From Symsagittifera roscoffensis (taxonomy: Eukaryota; Xenacoelomorpha; Acoela; Convolutidae): DNA of 64,000 nt. Positions 35,562-46,713 of the stretch are shown here, in pieces. Position numbers and translations under genes: made by a program. The DNA lies in NCBI RefSeq assembly GCF_963678635.1, contig NC_087062.1, positions 47,107,283-47,171,282 on the forward strand. The letters are read 5' to 3'. The notes beneath the pieces were generated by a model, which saw only the letters and a program-made list of their open reading frames with translations, was not told the DNA's origin and did not search any database. Numbering within the stretch: position 1 is the first letter of the stretch; every line of letters starts with the position of its first letter.

Positions 35562-38500
35562 TCCTACAAATATTGACGCTAGATACAGAGAAAATTCAAC
35601 CATTAACATACACCTACGATTAGAATGGAATACATTCGTAGCACCTCCTCCATCATTTGGTCAACATCACGAAAGTAGCAGATTACACAACTGGGCACTA
35701 TACAGATTACAAAACCGACAAGATATCCAAAAAGACATACAAGAATATAACATACAAATGTTTACACAGGATAATTTGACACTAAAATTTGAAATAACAG
35801 TGAGACTAAATAATATAATTCATCATCCCTCACCCCTAGCCCCCCAAATATAACAGCTCAATTTTTACCTCCCCCATTTATAACCACAGAAATCATCTAC
35901 AAATGCGATAGGTACACAAAAAAGACAATTGGATATATAACTTTTTATAATCCATACTCATGACTATCATACACTAAGATATTAAGTTTCCTGACCCTTC
36001 TCTTTCTTATTTTCTTAAAACCCGATCATAACAATCCTTCTCCCCGAACAGAACCCCAGGAATTACTAGTCACACACTGTGATTGTGAAGAAAATGAACA
36101 AAAAACATTACATAATTATGCAATAAATCAAGTCACTCAATGCAAATCCGAACCACAATCAATAGAAACAACAAACATAATAGCTACACTTTACTCAAAA
36201 GCACGAGCTACAACACTAACAGGATATAAATTCACAGCAACAAGAAAGTACATTGTTCTCAAGTCTCAAAGGGAAATAAAAGTAGACTAGATCATAAACA
36301 TTTCTACCAAAATATTATCAAAAGACTATTACATCTCAGCCCTGACCATTCTAAAACTGAACTTAAACGATTAAAAATTACATCAAACAAAGGCACAACC
36401 AGAAAATTGGTAAACTTTCAAGTTTTTCCAGACTCTGCACATCAAGCCGAACTTGAAAGATACCTAGGTCATATAAAACTAGACGACAAATTTCTCTTCT
36501 ACGGAGCACATGGAAGATTAAGTACGATCTCCATGATAAAAATTGGATACCACACATTGGAATATGCACCCCCTCAAATTGTAAAGCGGACACTAAAATT
36601 AAGGATACCAAGAAATAATGTTTTTTGATTGGAAAATACAATTTGAAAAAGTACAATTAACAAGAGATTTCAAAGATGACACTAAAACTTATCACGGAAT
36701 CAGACTCCCTTGCAAAAATGACCAAGGATACTGCGATCCCACTACACCAACACAAGCAAGAATTGATTGGTTTCCCGAAGACACATGAACAACATTTCAA
36801 GTAGCAAAAATACACGCTAGAATGATAAAAATTCACCAAAAATATTTTATTGAATCAATCCCTTATGAAGACGTGAATCCTGATCAAACCAGACAAAGTA
36901 ATTTTACATTTAGCAACATTCGTAATATAGAAAATAAATTGACATGTTTCCAAAAATACTCAGAAACGGAACTTGCATGTAAATACAACAAACCAATTTA
37001 TAAAACACAATATTCAGAAGTTCTTGTCGAATACAAACAAGGTGTGGACATGATTACAGGAAAGTTATTGATACATCTCCATGCAACACATTACTCAACC
37101 AGTGACGAAAATACATATATATCCCAGTAAACCTCCTAAAAACACAGGAAACATTGGTGGAAAAATAAAACCACAAGACACAGACAGTACACTTTACAAG
37201 AACTATCACTAAAGAACAACACTCAATTTGGCGCAATTTACTGTGACATACATCTTGACTTTAAATTAGACTATACAATAAGTATAATTTTTCAAAAAAT
37301 GTCTGTAACAGAACTTGAAAAACTACATCAATAATGCGAACTTGAAAGAACACAAATTCTACAATCACTTGCACTAGCAGTACTCAAAATCCCTTATGCA
37401 AGATATTTATTTTCAGGTAAAAGACCAAATTTTAAAGGAAACATACTGTGGTATTAAACATGTGCGAAAAAAATATCCCCATTATATGTTTTTGAAGATC
37501 AAAGATGCTACAAAAGAATCCCTATATTCTACAAAAGTAAAGTACATTTTGTTGACACACTTTCTGGATGAACATTTTTTAGGATAAAGCCGTCCCATGT
37601 GGATCTAAAAATAGCCACAGTGTAGTACAGATAAACCCAGATGAAGATAAAAACTATCTTCTCACACCATACCCTACACTTGCGCAACCATTTAAAAAGT
37701 TTTCACCAGAAAGCATTAGAGCTATTGCCGGCAATCCAAATATCGATTTACAATCGATCGGCATATACTCTAAATCCGACATTCAACACCACATACGTAC
37801 ACAACAATTTCAAGAATTACTCACAAAAGTGGACACAATACAACGACAATCCATAGATCAAAACTTACGCAAACTTGCAGAAACAGCAGGCTTTTCAAAC
37901 ATCTACGCACAAGACTACGGCGGATCATTTAAAGATATAAAAGATTACATTTAATTAAATGGCGAAAATAACAGACCACTGATATATCATCGAAAAATTT
38001 CTTTAGTTTTGTAAAATTGAAAAACGAACTTCTTGCCTTTCTATGACGGCCCTACTACATCTTAGAAAGATTGACTATTTTATACGCAATGTTTAACTTT
38101 CTTGGAATTCTTTTCTCTTCACTTAAAGGAAGCTACAATACTTGCGCAATACACATAGAAGTAAACAAACAAGCAAGCGTAGCACGCATACTTTTGCAGG
38201 ATTTTTTTTTGAAAATTCTCTACATCAATAAATAAAATAATTTTAGACGCTCAAATAAAAGAATACAGAACCAAACTATCAACAACACCGAACACATATG
38301 ACGATTCACAAAACAATACAAATACAATGCCTACGGCACCACAACTACAAAACCTAAACCACAACCATCCCTTATAATTAGTACCACATAATTTCCGAAA
38401 TATAGCCCTGTCAGGCCTAACATCTTCAAGACCTAATTATCAACAAAGCCCAATTCAACACATAATAACCCAACAACCTAATAGAGAAGACATACGAGCA

Positions 38501-38662
38501 AAATATAGAACAACCATATACCACTAAGTTTCGTTCTCAGAACAACCATCTTTTTAGCCCACGATGAGCCGCCAAGTTGGATCGCTCCATCGCTCAATTT
38601 CCAACCCAGCCAACCTTCAAAGCAACCTCTTCATCATCCCGTTTTTTGCTTCCCCCCACCTC
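35562..38662. repeat. Tandem duplication of env block, unit 2 (about 3.1 kb)
   Basis: Second copy. Past 38662 it continues into sequence not present after unit 1 (start of the downstream ORF region), so unit 2 holds the original right-hand context and unit 1 the original left-hand context. Confidence 0.9.
36040..38527 (+). pseudogene. Env-like glycoprotein remnant, copy 2
   Basis: Parallel to copy 1 with the same main interruptions (for example the TAG near 36290 and the TGA near 36786), so these stops predate the duplication. Open pieces include 36407-36628, 36822-37130 and a piece about 37600-37960. The hydrophobic segment lies about 38055-38125, where copy 2 has lost the frame seen in copy 1. 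The terminal tail stops at 38525-38527. Confidence 0.55.
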
Positions 38663-38851
38663 AATCAACTCATGATAAAACTTCATCCGGCATGCATTCG
38701 GATACTAATTCAAACACCATTGTATATATCACATTTTCCCAAATTAATAACTCCGATCTCGAGACCCCCGACAAATTCGACAAATCCGAACCCAGCCATC
38801 TATATTTTCCCAATCTCCCTTTCAACATCTCCACTCCCAAATGAAATTTGA
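38564..38851 (+). CDS. 95-codon open frame after env copy 2, uncertain
   Basis: ATG at 38564, Pro/Ser/Ile/Asn-rich, no recognised motif. Its first third overlaps the end of the env duplication unit; the same start (MSRQVGSLHRS) is present at 35459 in unit 1. It may be the N-terminal part of the downstream ORF or a chance frame. Confidence 0.25.
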   Translation: MSRQVGSLHRSISNPANLQSNLFIIPFFASPHLNQLMIKLHPACIRILIQTPLYISHFPKLITPISRPPTNSTNPNPAIYIFPISLSTSPLPNEI

Positions 38852-38893
38852 ACCCCCTTCCCCTCCCTCTTCTATTTCCAATGTAACACCCAC

Positions 38894-39512
38894 ATGTTCC
38901 CATTGACCACTGAACCTTCCGACAACAACAGCTCTGTAAAAACACAAATATCTCGCGAGCTTGATAATTTCATTACACTTCAACAACAATTACAGCACCC
39001 TCAAACCTTAACCATTCACAAACTCTCACAACCTATAATATCATCCAACCCATCAACCTCAACTCCCTCTTCAAATCATACCCCCTCGCAAGGCCCAACT
39101 TCCTCATCAACTCCATCCTCCAGTACAAACTGAGCCTACCGAACCTTTAAAAGAAAATTTCCCACTACTCCATTTCACTTATTGTATTGAAGACACTAAC
39201 CTACAAGGCATCCTCCGCAATGATCCCATCACCCAGATGTTTATTTTCTGTCCTTTAACCAAAATATTCAACGTAGACGAATCCCGCCCACTAATCGTCC
39301 CACACCAATTCCTACAGCCCGGTGAAATCCCAGTTCTAGAATTCATCCATAACACCAGATTTAATCATAAACTTTGTAACCTCATTCAAAATACACCTTA
39401 TGAACTCTCACCTAGCTTTGATGAGCACAACATCATTAAAGCAGTCGAATTGCTTTGGCCACTTCTTCAAACAAAATACATCATTCTTTTGATAGCTAAA
39501 TTACTAACATAA
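38894..39512 (+). pseudogene. Downstream accessory ORF, copy 1
   Basis: Two open frames, 38894-39133 (79 codons, Ser/Thr/Pro/Gln-rich) and about 39129-39512 (a more globular part with LLHFTYCIED, IFCPLTKIFNVDESRP and LVLEFIH-like stretches), overlap at a frameshift and probably formed one protein of about 200 residues. It lies downstream of env and upstream of the poly-C tract. No family recognised. Copy 2 follows at 41434. Confidence 0.45.
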
Positions 39513-39910
39513 TCAGAGATCATCCAAGACGTTTTTCCACATGGATTCTTCTCAGACGAATAGGTAAATTGAATAAAAATAATTTACTAATAAATTTAAA
39601 CAAAAACTAACCATAAATGATTTCTCTTCTTTTTTCATGAATGTTTTCTCTTTTTCTATAGTCTTCACAGGCACGATCATCAATCATCTACAAAAAAGAA
39701 AAACAAAATAAAAAACAGAAAACTTTTTTCTAGAATCATAAACTTCTATTAACCAATTTCAATAAACGAAGGAGTAAAATTTTCCCCAAAACAGCAATAA
39801 ATTGATACATAAATTCTTTTCCCCTATGCAGTAAATATTCTTGCAATGAAAATAAATTGATAATTTCAACCCCCCCCCCCCCAAATCAAGCAGTAAAATT
39901 AATAATTGGT

Positions 39911-41345
39911 TGGAAAATACAATTTGAAAAAGTACAACTAACACGAGATTTGAAAGATGACACTATAACTTATCAAGGAATCTGACTCCTTTGCAAAAAT
40001 GACCAAGGATACTGCGATCCCACTACACGAACACACGCAAGAATTTTTTGGTTTCCCGAAGGCTAATGAACCACATTTCAAGTAGCAAAAACACACGCTA
40101 GAATGATAAAAATTCACTAAAAATATTTTATTGAATCAATCCCTTATGAAGACGTGAATCCTGATCAAACCAGACAAAATAATTTTACATTGACACGTTT
40201 CCAAATTTACCCAGAAACGGAACTTGCATGTAAATACAACAAACCACTTTATAAAACACAATATTCAGAAGTTCTTGTCGAATACGAACAAGGTGTGGAC
40301 ATGAATACAGGAAAGTTATTCATACATCCCCATGAAACACATTACTCAACCAGTGACGAAAATACATATATATCCCAGTAAACCTCCTAAAACACAGGAA
40401 ATATTGTTGGAAAAATAAAACCACAAGACAAAGACAGTACTCGTTACAAGAACTATCACTAAAGACCAACACTAATTTTGGCGCAATTTGTTGTGACATA
40501 CATCTTGACTTTAAATTAGACTATACAATAAGTATAATTTTTCAAAAAATGTCTGTAACAGAACTTGAAAAACTACATCAATAATGCGAACTTGAAAGAA
40601 CACAAATTCTACAATCACTTGCACTAGCAGTACTCAAAATCCCTTATGCAAGATATTTATTATCAGGTAATAGACCAAATTTTAAAGGAAACATACTGTG
40701 GTATTAAACATGTACGAGAAAAATATCCCCATTAGATGTTTTTGAAGATAAAAGATGCTACAAAAGAATCCCTATATTCTACAAAAGTAAAGTACATTTT
40801 GTTGACACACTTTCTAGATGAACATTTTTAAAGGATATAGCCGTCCCATGTGGATCTGAAAATAGCCATACTGTAGTACAGCTAAACCCAGATGAAGATA
40901 AATAATATCTTCTCACACCATACCCTACACTTACGCAACCATTTAAAAAAATTTCACCAGAAAGCATTAGAGCTATTGCCCGCAATCCAAATATCGATTT
41001 ACAATCGATCGGCATATACTCTAAATCCGACATTCAACACCACATACGTACACAACAATTTCAAGAATTACTCACAAAAGCGGACACAATACAAGGACAA
41101 TCCATAAATCAAAACTTACGCAAACTTGCAGAAACAGCAGGCTTTTCAAACATCTACGCACAAGACTACGGCGGATCTTAAATGGCGAAAATAACAGACC
41201 ACAAGATTTATCACCAAAAACTATTTTAAGTTTTGTAAAATTGAAAAACGAACTTCTTGCCTTTCTAGGACGGCCCTACTACATCTTAGAAAGATTGACT
41301 ATATTATACGCAATGTTTAACTTTCTTGGATTTCTACGCATGCAA
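39911..41345 (+). pseudogene. Env-like remnant, copy 3, truncated at both ends
   Basis: Begins inside env at a GGAAAATACAATTTGAAAAAG sequence (compare about 36630) and stops after GCAATGTTTAACTTTCTTGG (compare about 38088), within the hydrophobic segment. It joins directly to the repeat of the downstream ORF region. It carries more substitutions and a short internal deletion (near 40190, where about 30 bp present in copies 1 and 2 are gone). Confidence 0.6.
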
Positions 41346-41433
41346 CACCCTTTCAACCTCTCCACTCCCAAATCTTATTTGAACCCCCTTCCCCTCCCTC
41401 TTCTTTTTCCAATGTAACACCCACATATTCCCA

Positions 41434-42010
41434 TTGACCAGTGAACCTTCCGACAATAACAGCTCTGTAAAAACACAAATATCTCGCGAGCTTGTTAATT
41501 TCATTACACTTCAACAACAATTACAGCACCCTCAAACCTTAACCATTCACAAATTCTCACAACCTATAATATCATCCAACCCATCAATCTCAACTCCCTC
41601 TTTAAATCATACCCACTCGCAAGGCCCAACTTTTTCATCAACTCCAGCCTCCAGTACAAACTGAGCCTACCGAACCTTTAAAAGAAAATTTCCCACTACT
41701 CCATTTCACTTATTGTATTGAAGACACTAACCTACAAGGCATCCTCCGCAATGATCCCATCACCCAGATGTTTATTTTCTGTCCTTTAACCAAAATATTC
41801 AACGTAGACGAATCCCGCCCACTAATCGTCCCACACCAATTCCTACAGCCCGTTGAAAAATCAGTCCTAGAATTCATCCATAACACCAGATATAATCATA
41901 AGCTTTATAACCTCATTCAAAATACACCTTATGAACTCTGACCTAGCACTGATGAGCACAACATCATTAAAGCACTCGAATTGCTTTGACCACTTCTTCA
42001 AACAAAAGAC
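41434..42010 (+). pseudogene. Downstream accessory ORF, copy 2
   Basis: Second copy of 38894-39512. The N-terminal 76-codon part (41434-41664) is open. The C-terminal part has extra stops, including TGA in the ACTCTGACCTAGC stretch near 41940 and another near 41988. It is more degraded than copy 1. Confidence 0.45.
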
Positions 42011-42431
42011 ATCATTCGTTTGATAGCTAAATTACTAACACAATAAGAGATCATCCACGACATTTTCCCCATGGGTTCTTCTCAGACGAATAGATAATAT
42101 GAATTAAATAATTTACTAATAAATTCAAACAAAAACTAACCATAAATGTTTTCTCTTCTTTCTTTATAAATGTTTTCTCTTTTTCTATAGTCTTCGCTGG
42201 CACGATCATCAATCATCTACAAAAAAGAAAAACTAAATAAAAAACAGAAAACTTTTTTCTAGAATCATAAATTTCTATTAACCAATTTCAATAAAAGAAG
42301 CAGTGAAAATTTCCCCTAAACAGTAAAAAATTGATGAATAAATTCATTTCCTCTAAGCAGTAAATGTTCTTGCAATGAAAATAAATTGATAATTTCAACC
42401 CCCCCCCCCCAAATCAAGCAGTAAAATTAAT

Positions 42432-44490
42432 AATTTCAAGGTAGTAAATTAAAAAACATTGCCTATAAAATTAAAAGCATTAATAACCTTTTCAAAGACG
42501 CTTCTTTATAGTTTAAATATTCTCTCGCCCACAATTCTATCCACAATCGCACAGCTCGCCCACAAAAAATTGTTTAAAATATTGAATTTTAATTTTAATT
42601 TTCTCTGATAATGACTCTAACCAGTTTTAACACATTTCAAACTTTCCGTTAACCCGGTTGGAAAGGAACTATATAATAATCCAAACTAACCAACGCAAGC
42701 TTACTAAACACCACAAACATCAACCTAACAGCATGACTAAGAAAAGAAAACCCACGGTACCCAAAGTGGAATAACACCAGCTTAGAACTGGATAAATTAT
42801 TCTTTTGAAGACTCCTTTCAAGTCTGAACATAAAAGAATGAAACTATTTTAATTTTATAGAAAGAGACACAATCAAGGCAAAGAAAAAAGAAAAAAAAAA
42901 CAGTTAAAATGCACGAAATGTTGAACTCAAACAGGACCCTCCAAAAAAGAGAGCATGAAATTAAACTCCACTCCTGGCCTAACCCACCAGAGAGGACGTC
43001 CTGAGCATCCTCTATAGCCGGTCTCTCCCACCGTGCTTTACCCACGCTTTGTTTCCCATAACATGTTTGACGAGAGTTACTCAAATGTGAGTAGTTCTTA
43101 AAAATAACCGTACAAAACAATAACGCTTTTGCGATAAAAACTAATACAAGATCAGAACTAAAAACAAAATTATCAAAGATTTGTAAATGTAAATAATACA
43201 GTGCAATATATAGATAACATACAAACCAAAGACGAGCAGCAAGGAACTTGACAACCCAATCACACTTCAACTACGGAATGGCAAAACACATCCAACATGC
43301 TGCTTACAGTCACTACATTCAACGGATTTGAAGTACGACTTGGCATCGCAGCAAAGGAAACCCATTGCAACCGAACAATGGCCATCTCGACATTCAAGTA
43401 TACGTACAGATCCAAGTCACCAGGCACTGCATCCAAAGTCAAACTACATGCCACTCCCCGAACGAGATTGGAGCATTGCCATTCTCTAAATCAACCAAAT
43501 CAACACTCATCACAACCGATCAGAAATCATAATACGATCTCCCGAAATGACCGTGATAACAACTCTTCTTCCAAGCCAGAAAAAAGAATATGCTCGCAAC
43601 TTCTAAAGAATGACTCCATCATTCAATCCTCCACAACAATAGAAAACTGAAGAACTAAAACTCTCTAAACCTGGGATGGGTGGAACCATATTTAAACTAG
43701 AATTTATTATTGGATATTATTCTGATATTTAATCTCTATAAAATATTGAATACTAACCAATCATTCTCCATCAAACTAACAACCCCTTTTTTTGTAAGTG
43801 TTGAAACTACTTGTACTTTCAATACCAGAACAATTTGAATTAGGCTTAGAACACAGTTGTTTTCATTCTGGAACTAACTCGCATAAACCGGTGTACACTA
43901 GATCTATTTAGACTAGGAGATATAAGAGTAAGATTAAGATTGGTATTAGACTAAGAAGTTGCACGAATCTATCCGACCGAAAACAAGATAGCGTGACGAG
44001 CAGACGGTGTACCTTATCTGAAATTACTCTATGAGTATACCCAAAAGGATATAATTCAAAATCAGAAATTGTGTTGTAGCGCGCATGTTTCTTGATATAA
44101 ACAATTTAGTATTACATTTTTTAATCTGAAAAATTTCTGACTCAACTTATTTTGCGAGTTTTTTAATGAATTACCTATACACAATTTAGTTTTCAAAATT
44201 ATAACATGCAAAATGCATGCGGGACTTGACTATTGTTATAGTTGCTTTTTCGAAGGACCACTCCATCGTAGAAGGACCATTATAACGCCAGGCAAAAGTT
44301 GAGTGTGTTTGATCGCTTTCACATTATTAGAAGCTTCTTCCTGTAGCGAGAGCTCTCAGACAAATGATAACTACACAAAAGTCTTCTGAATTAGTTGTCG
44401 TACTGGAATCTAGCGACAATTAACGTGCGATATATTTCGTGATATTACCGTGTAAGTGTTGTCTTGATCCCACTCAAAAGAGTTTCCCAT
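42432..44490. other. Mostly non-coding; short Cys-rich frame on minus strand
   Basis: No clear gene. A GC-richer patch lies at 42960-43080. On the minus strand around 43410-43265 a short frame has many Cys and His (GHCSVAMGFLCC ... ECSDCKQHVGC). After one stop, the same frame runs through a hydrophobic stretch (43255-43170). The plus-strand frame 43297-43650 (117 codons) covers the same DNA and is of unclear status. The rest is AT-rich. Some of this could be the 3' untranslated region or LTR of the env-bearing element. Confidence 0.35.
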
Positions 44491-44499
44491 ATCCCGGGT

Positions 44500-44740
44500 C
44501 GAGATCCCACTCAAAAACCGCTCAAGATATGAGCGGTTTGAGCGGTTTTCAGCTAGATTTGAGCGGTTTGAGCGGTTTGGGCGGTTTTTTTTGGAAAAAC
44601 CGCTCAAACCGCTCAAATCTTGCTTAAAAAACCGCTCAAAAACCGCTCATTTCTTGCGGTGATTTTTGAACGGTTTTTCAAGCAAGATTTGAGCGGTTTT
44701 CGAGCGATTTTTGAGCGGTCTTATAAAGAAAACCGATTAA
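44500..44740. repeat. GAGCGGTTT foldback minisatellite
   Basis: A 9-12 bp motif (TTTGAGCGG / CCGCTCAAA) occurs about 17 times within 240 bp, first mixed, then in blocks of opposite orientation around TTTTTTTTGGAAAAA at about 44587-44602. The two halves can pair into a long imperfect hairpin. Open frames here encode repeats such as LSGLSGL and are by-products. Confidence 0.85.
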
Positions 44741-45008
44741 AACCAACAAAAAGGCCTGGAAAGGTAATGTGACCCCGGGTTGACATCCATAAACCGAAAA
44801 TGCTTATTTTAAATTTCCCACACCGAAAAAGCTTATCATACAATTGCCTGCATCAAATGTATGGAAAAATGCTAATCATACAATTTGCATACAATTTCAA
44901 AAAACCATTGAAAAAAGATTCAATCTAGTTTCTCCGGCTATTTGAACCAAATGCAACAGTCTGGTGATGAAAAATAACTACGTTTGTTTTTTTTTGAAAA
45001 AAAAAAAT

Positions 45009-45050
45009 GGTTATCATACAATTTCCATTTATGAAAATTGTATGATAACC
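45009..45050. repeat. Hairpin 1 with 16-bp perfect arms
   Basis: GGTTATCATACAATTT and its exact complement flank a loop of about 10 bases. Related half-sites (TTATCATACAATT) occur at 44833-44845 and 44874-44886. Confidence 0.85.
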
Positions 45051-45189
45051 TTTTTTTCATCAAAGGCAAGATTTTCAGAAATTGTTCAAACTTGTTTGTA
45101 AACAAATTTAAATTATTTAAGAGCGCTTTTGCTCAATTGATAGGACATTGCTCATCAAAAACGAAAATTTAATTTGAAGCTGAAAAATA

Positions 45190-45229
45190 GTTATCATACA
45201 ATTTGCATATATGAAAATTGTATGATAAC
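45190..45229. repeat. Hairpin 2, copy of hairpin 1 within a 180-bp direct repeat
   Basis: GTTATCATACAATTT, loop, and exact complement again. The sequence following each hairpin (TTTTTTCAT-AAAGGCAAGAT ... TTTTGCTCAAT ... TTGCTCATCAAAAAC) is also repeated, so the whole 180-bp block was duplicated once, 44995-45350. Confidence 0.85.
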
Positions 45230-45487
45230 CGTTTTTTCATAAAAGGCAAGATGTTCAGAATAATGTTAAAAATTGTTTTTAATCGAATTTAAAGTAATTA
45301 GGAGTGTTTTTGCTCAATTTTAAACACCTTGCTCATCAAAAACCAGGTTATAATCGTCACCACACCTTGCTCATCAATCTCAGTTATAATCGTCACAAAC
45401 TGTTAGCTTACAACAAGTGAAACTGAGATCTCGAAGGTCGGAGCCACACAGTTCTTCTTCTCCGAAAATGACTCGGGGTAGGGATGG

Positions 45488-45512
45488 GGTTAGGGTTAGG
45501 TTAGGATTAGGG
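45488..45512. repeat. Short TTAGGG/TTAGG-like tract
   Basis: GGTTAGGGTTAGGTTAGGAT followed by TAGGG: about four telomere-like units in 25 bp, mixing TTAGGG and TTAGG. It is too short to be a telomere. It could be a chance repeat or a scar of telomere-type repair. Confidence 0.6.
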
Positions 45513-45748
45513 TTTCTTAAGAAGAATTTCACAATTTTTGGAAAACAGAATTGAAAAAAAAAAGTTCTAGCCACAACAATTCTCTTTGGATCAACTCTGA
45601 ATAACTGACGCAATATTCGTCTTTGGGAAAAATAAAACAGGTTTGTCCATCCATTTATCATGCGATACTCACGATTTATCTCATTTTTTTTGAGAATTTA
45701 GGCTAAAAAAACGGTTTCAAAAGTCTTTTTACTTTGAAATGAGATAAT

Positions 45749-46035
45749 TGTCATGATCTTAGAGTATCATGATGTCATTGAACTGTAATATCAAACTATA
45801 GCCAGGAGAAATTGTTATCACTTTTTAATTAAGGATTGTTTCTAACGGAAATTTTGCTGTTTGATTATTATATAAAACTCTAAATATCACCAAATTGTTC
45901 ATACTGATCAAGTATACAACAATCACTAACCGATTAGTCCAGCTACCACCAACAACGGTAGCTGTAATAATATATCATTAATGGTTAAAACCTCGCTTTT
46001 ACATATATCTCAAGTCCTGACTTCTCAAGTCATTA
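45749..46035 (+). repeat. 5' LTR of TRIM-like element
   Basis: 287 bp from TGTCATGATCTTAGAG to AAGTCATTA. Near the middle AGCTGTAATAATATAT lies upstream of CCTCGCTTTTACATATATCT. Compared with 46427-46713 it has scattered substitutions and equal length. Confidence 0.75.
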
Positions 46036-46036
46036 T

Positions 46037-46273
46037 TTGGTAACAGGAGTGTGGGATTGCCATCAAAGCAAAACGAATTCATGCGGAAGAAGACAAAAAC
46101 AAGAATACGGATATTCTAATTCATTAAATCCTGGCAATTTTGAGGAGTTTTGCATGGAGCTGACGTCTCCTAACAGCCATCATCACCAACGACGAAGATT
46201 GGACCAATTCAGGATAGCCCCAAAGGAGGCGACTACTGAAGAAAAAGAAGAAAGAAACCCACTCAAGAGTTGA
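46037..46273 (+). CDS. 78-codon frame inside TRIM-like element, uncertain
   Basis: Starts with ATG two bases past the left repeat as drawn, so the start overlaps the primer-site region. The product is polar and charged (HHHQRRR, EEKEER) with no recognised motif. Short interior frames are found in some TRIMs, but it may be a relic of a gag start or chance. Confidence 0.25.
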   Translation: MVTGVWDCHQSKTNSCGRRQKQEYGYSNSLNPGNFEEFCMELTSPNSHHHQRRRLDQFRIAPKEATTEEKEERNPLKS

Positions 46274-46426
46274 TAGCAGTTATTCTAACATCCAGAGACA
46301 GAGAAGATTGTCTAAAAACCGAAGCAGCCATGTCATTTTCATCGACATTGTCTTAGACCAACTGATCAGTGGTTTGTTCGCCCATTGAAAAATCAAAAAC
46401 CGTAAAACTTTTTTAAAGAGTAGTTG

Positions 46427-46713
46427 TGTCATGATCTTAGAAAATCATGATGTCATTGAACTGTAATATCAAACATTATCCAAGAGAAATACTTATCACT
46501 ATTCATATGTGGATTGTTCCTAAAGGAAATTTTGCTGTTTGATTATTATATAATACTGTAAATATCACTAAATTTTTCATACTGATCAACTATACAACAA
46601 TCACTAATCGGTTCGACCAGCTACCAGCAACAACTATAGCTGTAATAATATATAATTAATGCTTAAAACCTCGCTTTTACATATATCTCAAGTCCTGACC
46701 GCTCAAGCCATCA
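46427..46713 (+). repeat. 3' LTR of TRIM-like element
   Basis: 287 bp from TGTCATGATCTTAGA to CAAGCCATCA, parallel to the left repeat. A short purine run (AAAGAGTAG, 46415-46423) lies just before it and is the best polypurine-tract candidate. Confidence 0.75.

Larger units (their letters stand above)
24677..42431 (+). mobile_element. Env-bearing Ty3/Gypsy-like element, internally rearranged
   Basis: Plus-strand remnant with two pol copies, a signal/membrane-type mini-ORF, a Pro/Gln/Ser-rich ORF, three env-like copies and two copies of a downstream ORF. Every step is a head-to-tail duplication: junctions at about 26976/26977 in pol, 35561/35562 in env and 41346 in the 3' region. Gag and the 5' LTR are not in the window, and no LTR pair was found. 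All copies carry stops and frameshifts. Base composition is strongly A-biased on the plus strand (A-rich coding strand), unlike the minus-strand Gypsy. Confidence 0.75.
38818..42431. repeat. Second tandem duplication (period about 2.53 kb) in the env/3' region
   Basis: 38818-39910 (accessory ORF, AT-rich 3' segment, poly-C tract) is repeated at 41346-42431, with the env copy 3 fragment 39911-41345 in between. The arrangement is that of a tandem duplication spanning the env 3' half and the 3' end. Each copy ends with AATTTCAA, a pure C tract (39869 onward; 42399 onward) and AAATCAAGCAGTAAAATT. Confidence 0.8.

Noticed and set aside
42818-43270. 150-codon minus-strand frame with long Phe runs
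   Set aside because: Made largely of low-complexity T-rich DNA and a hydrophobic stretch in a different frame from the Cys-rich segment; no motif supports a gene.
44490-44790. CCCGGG-containing sequences on both sides of the GAGCGGTTT minisatellite as terminal inverted repeats
   Set aside because: Only about 7-8 bases match, too little to define element ends.
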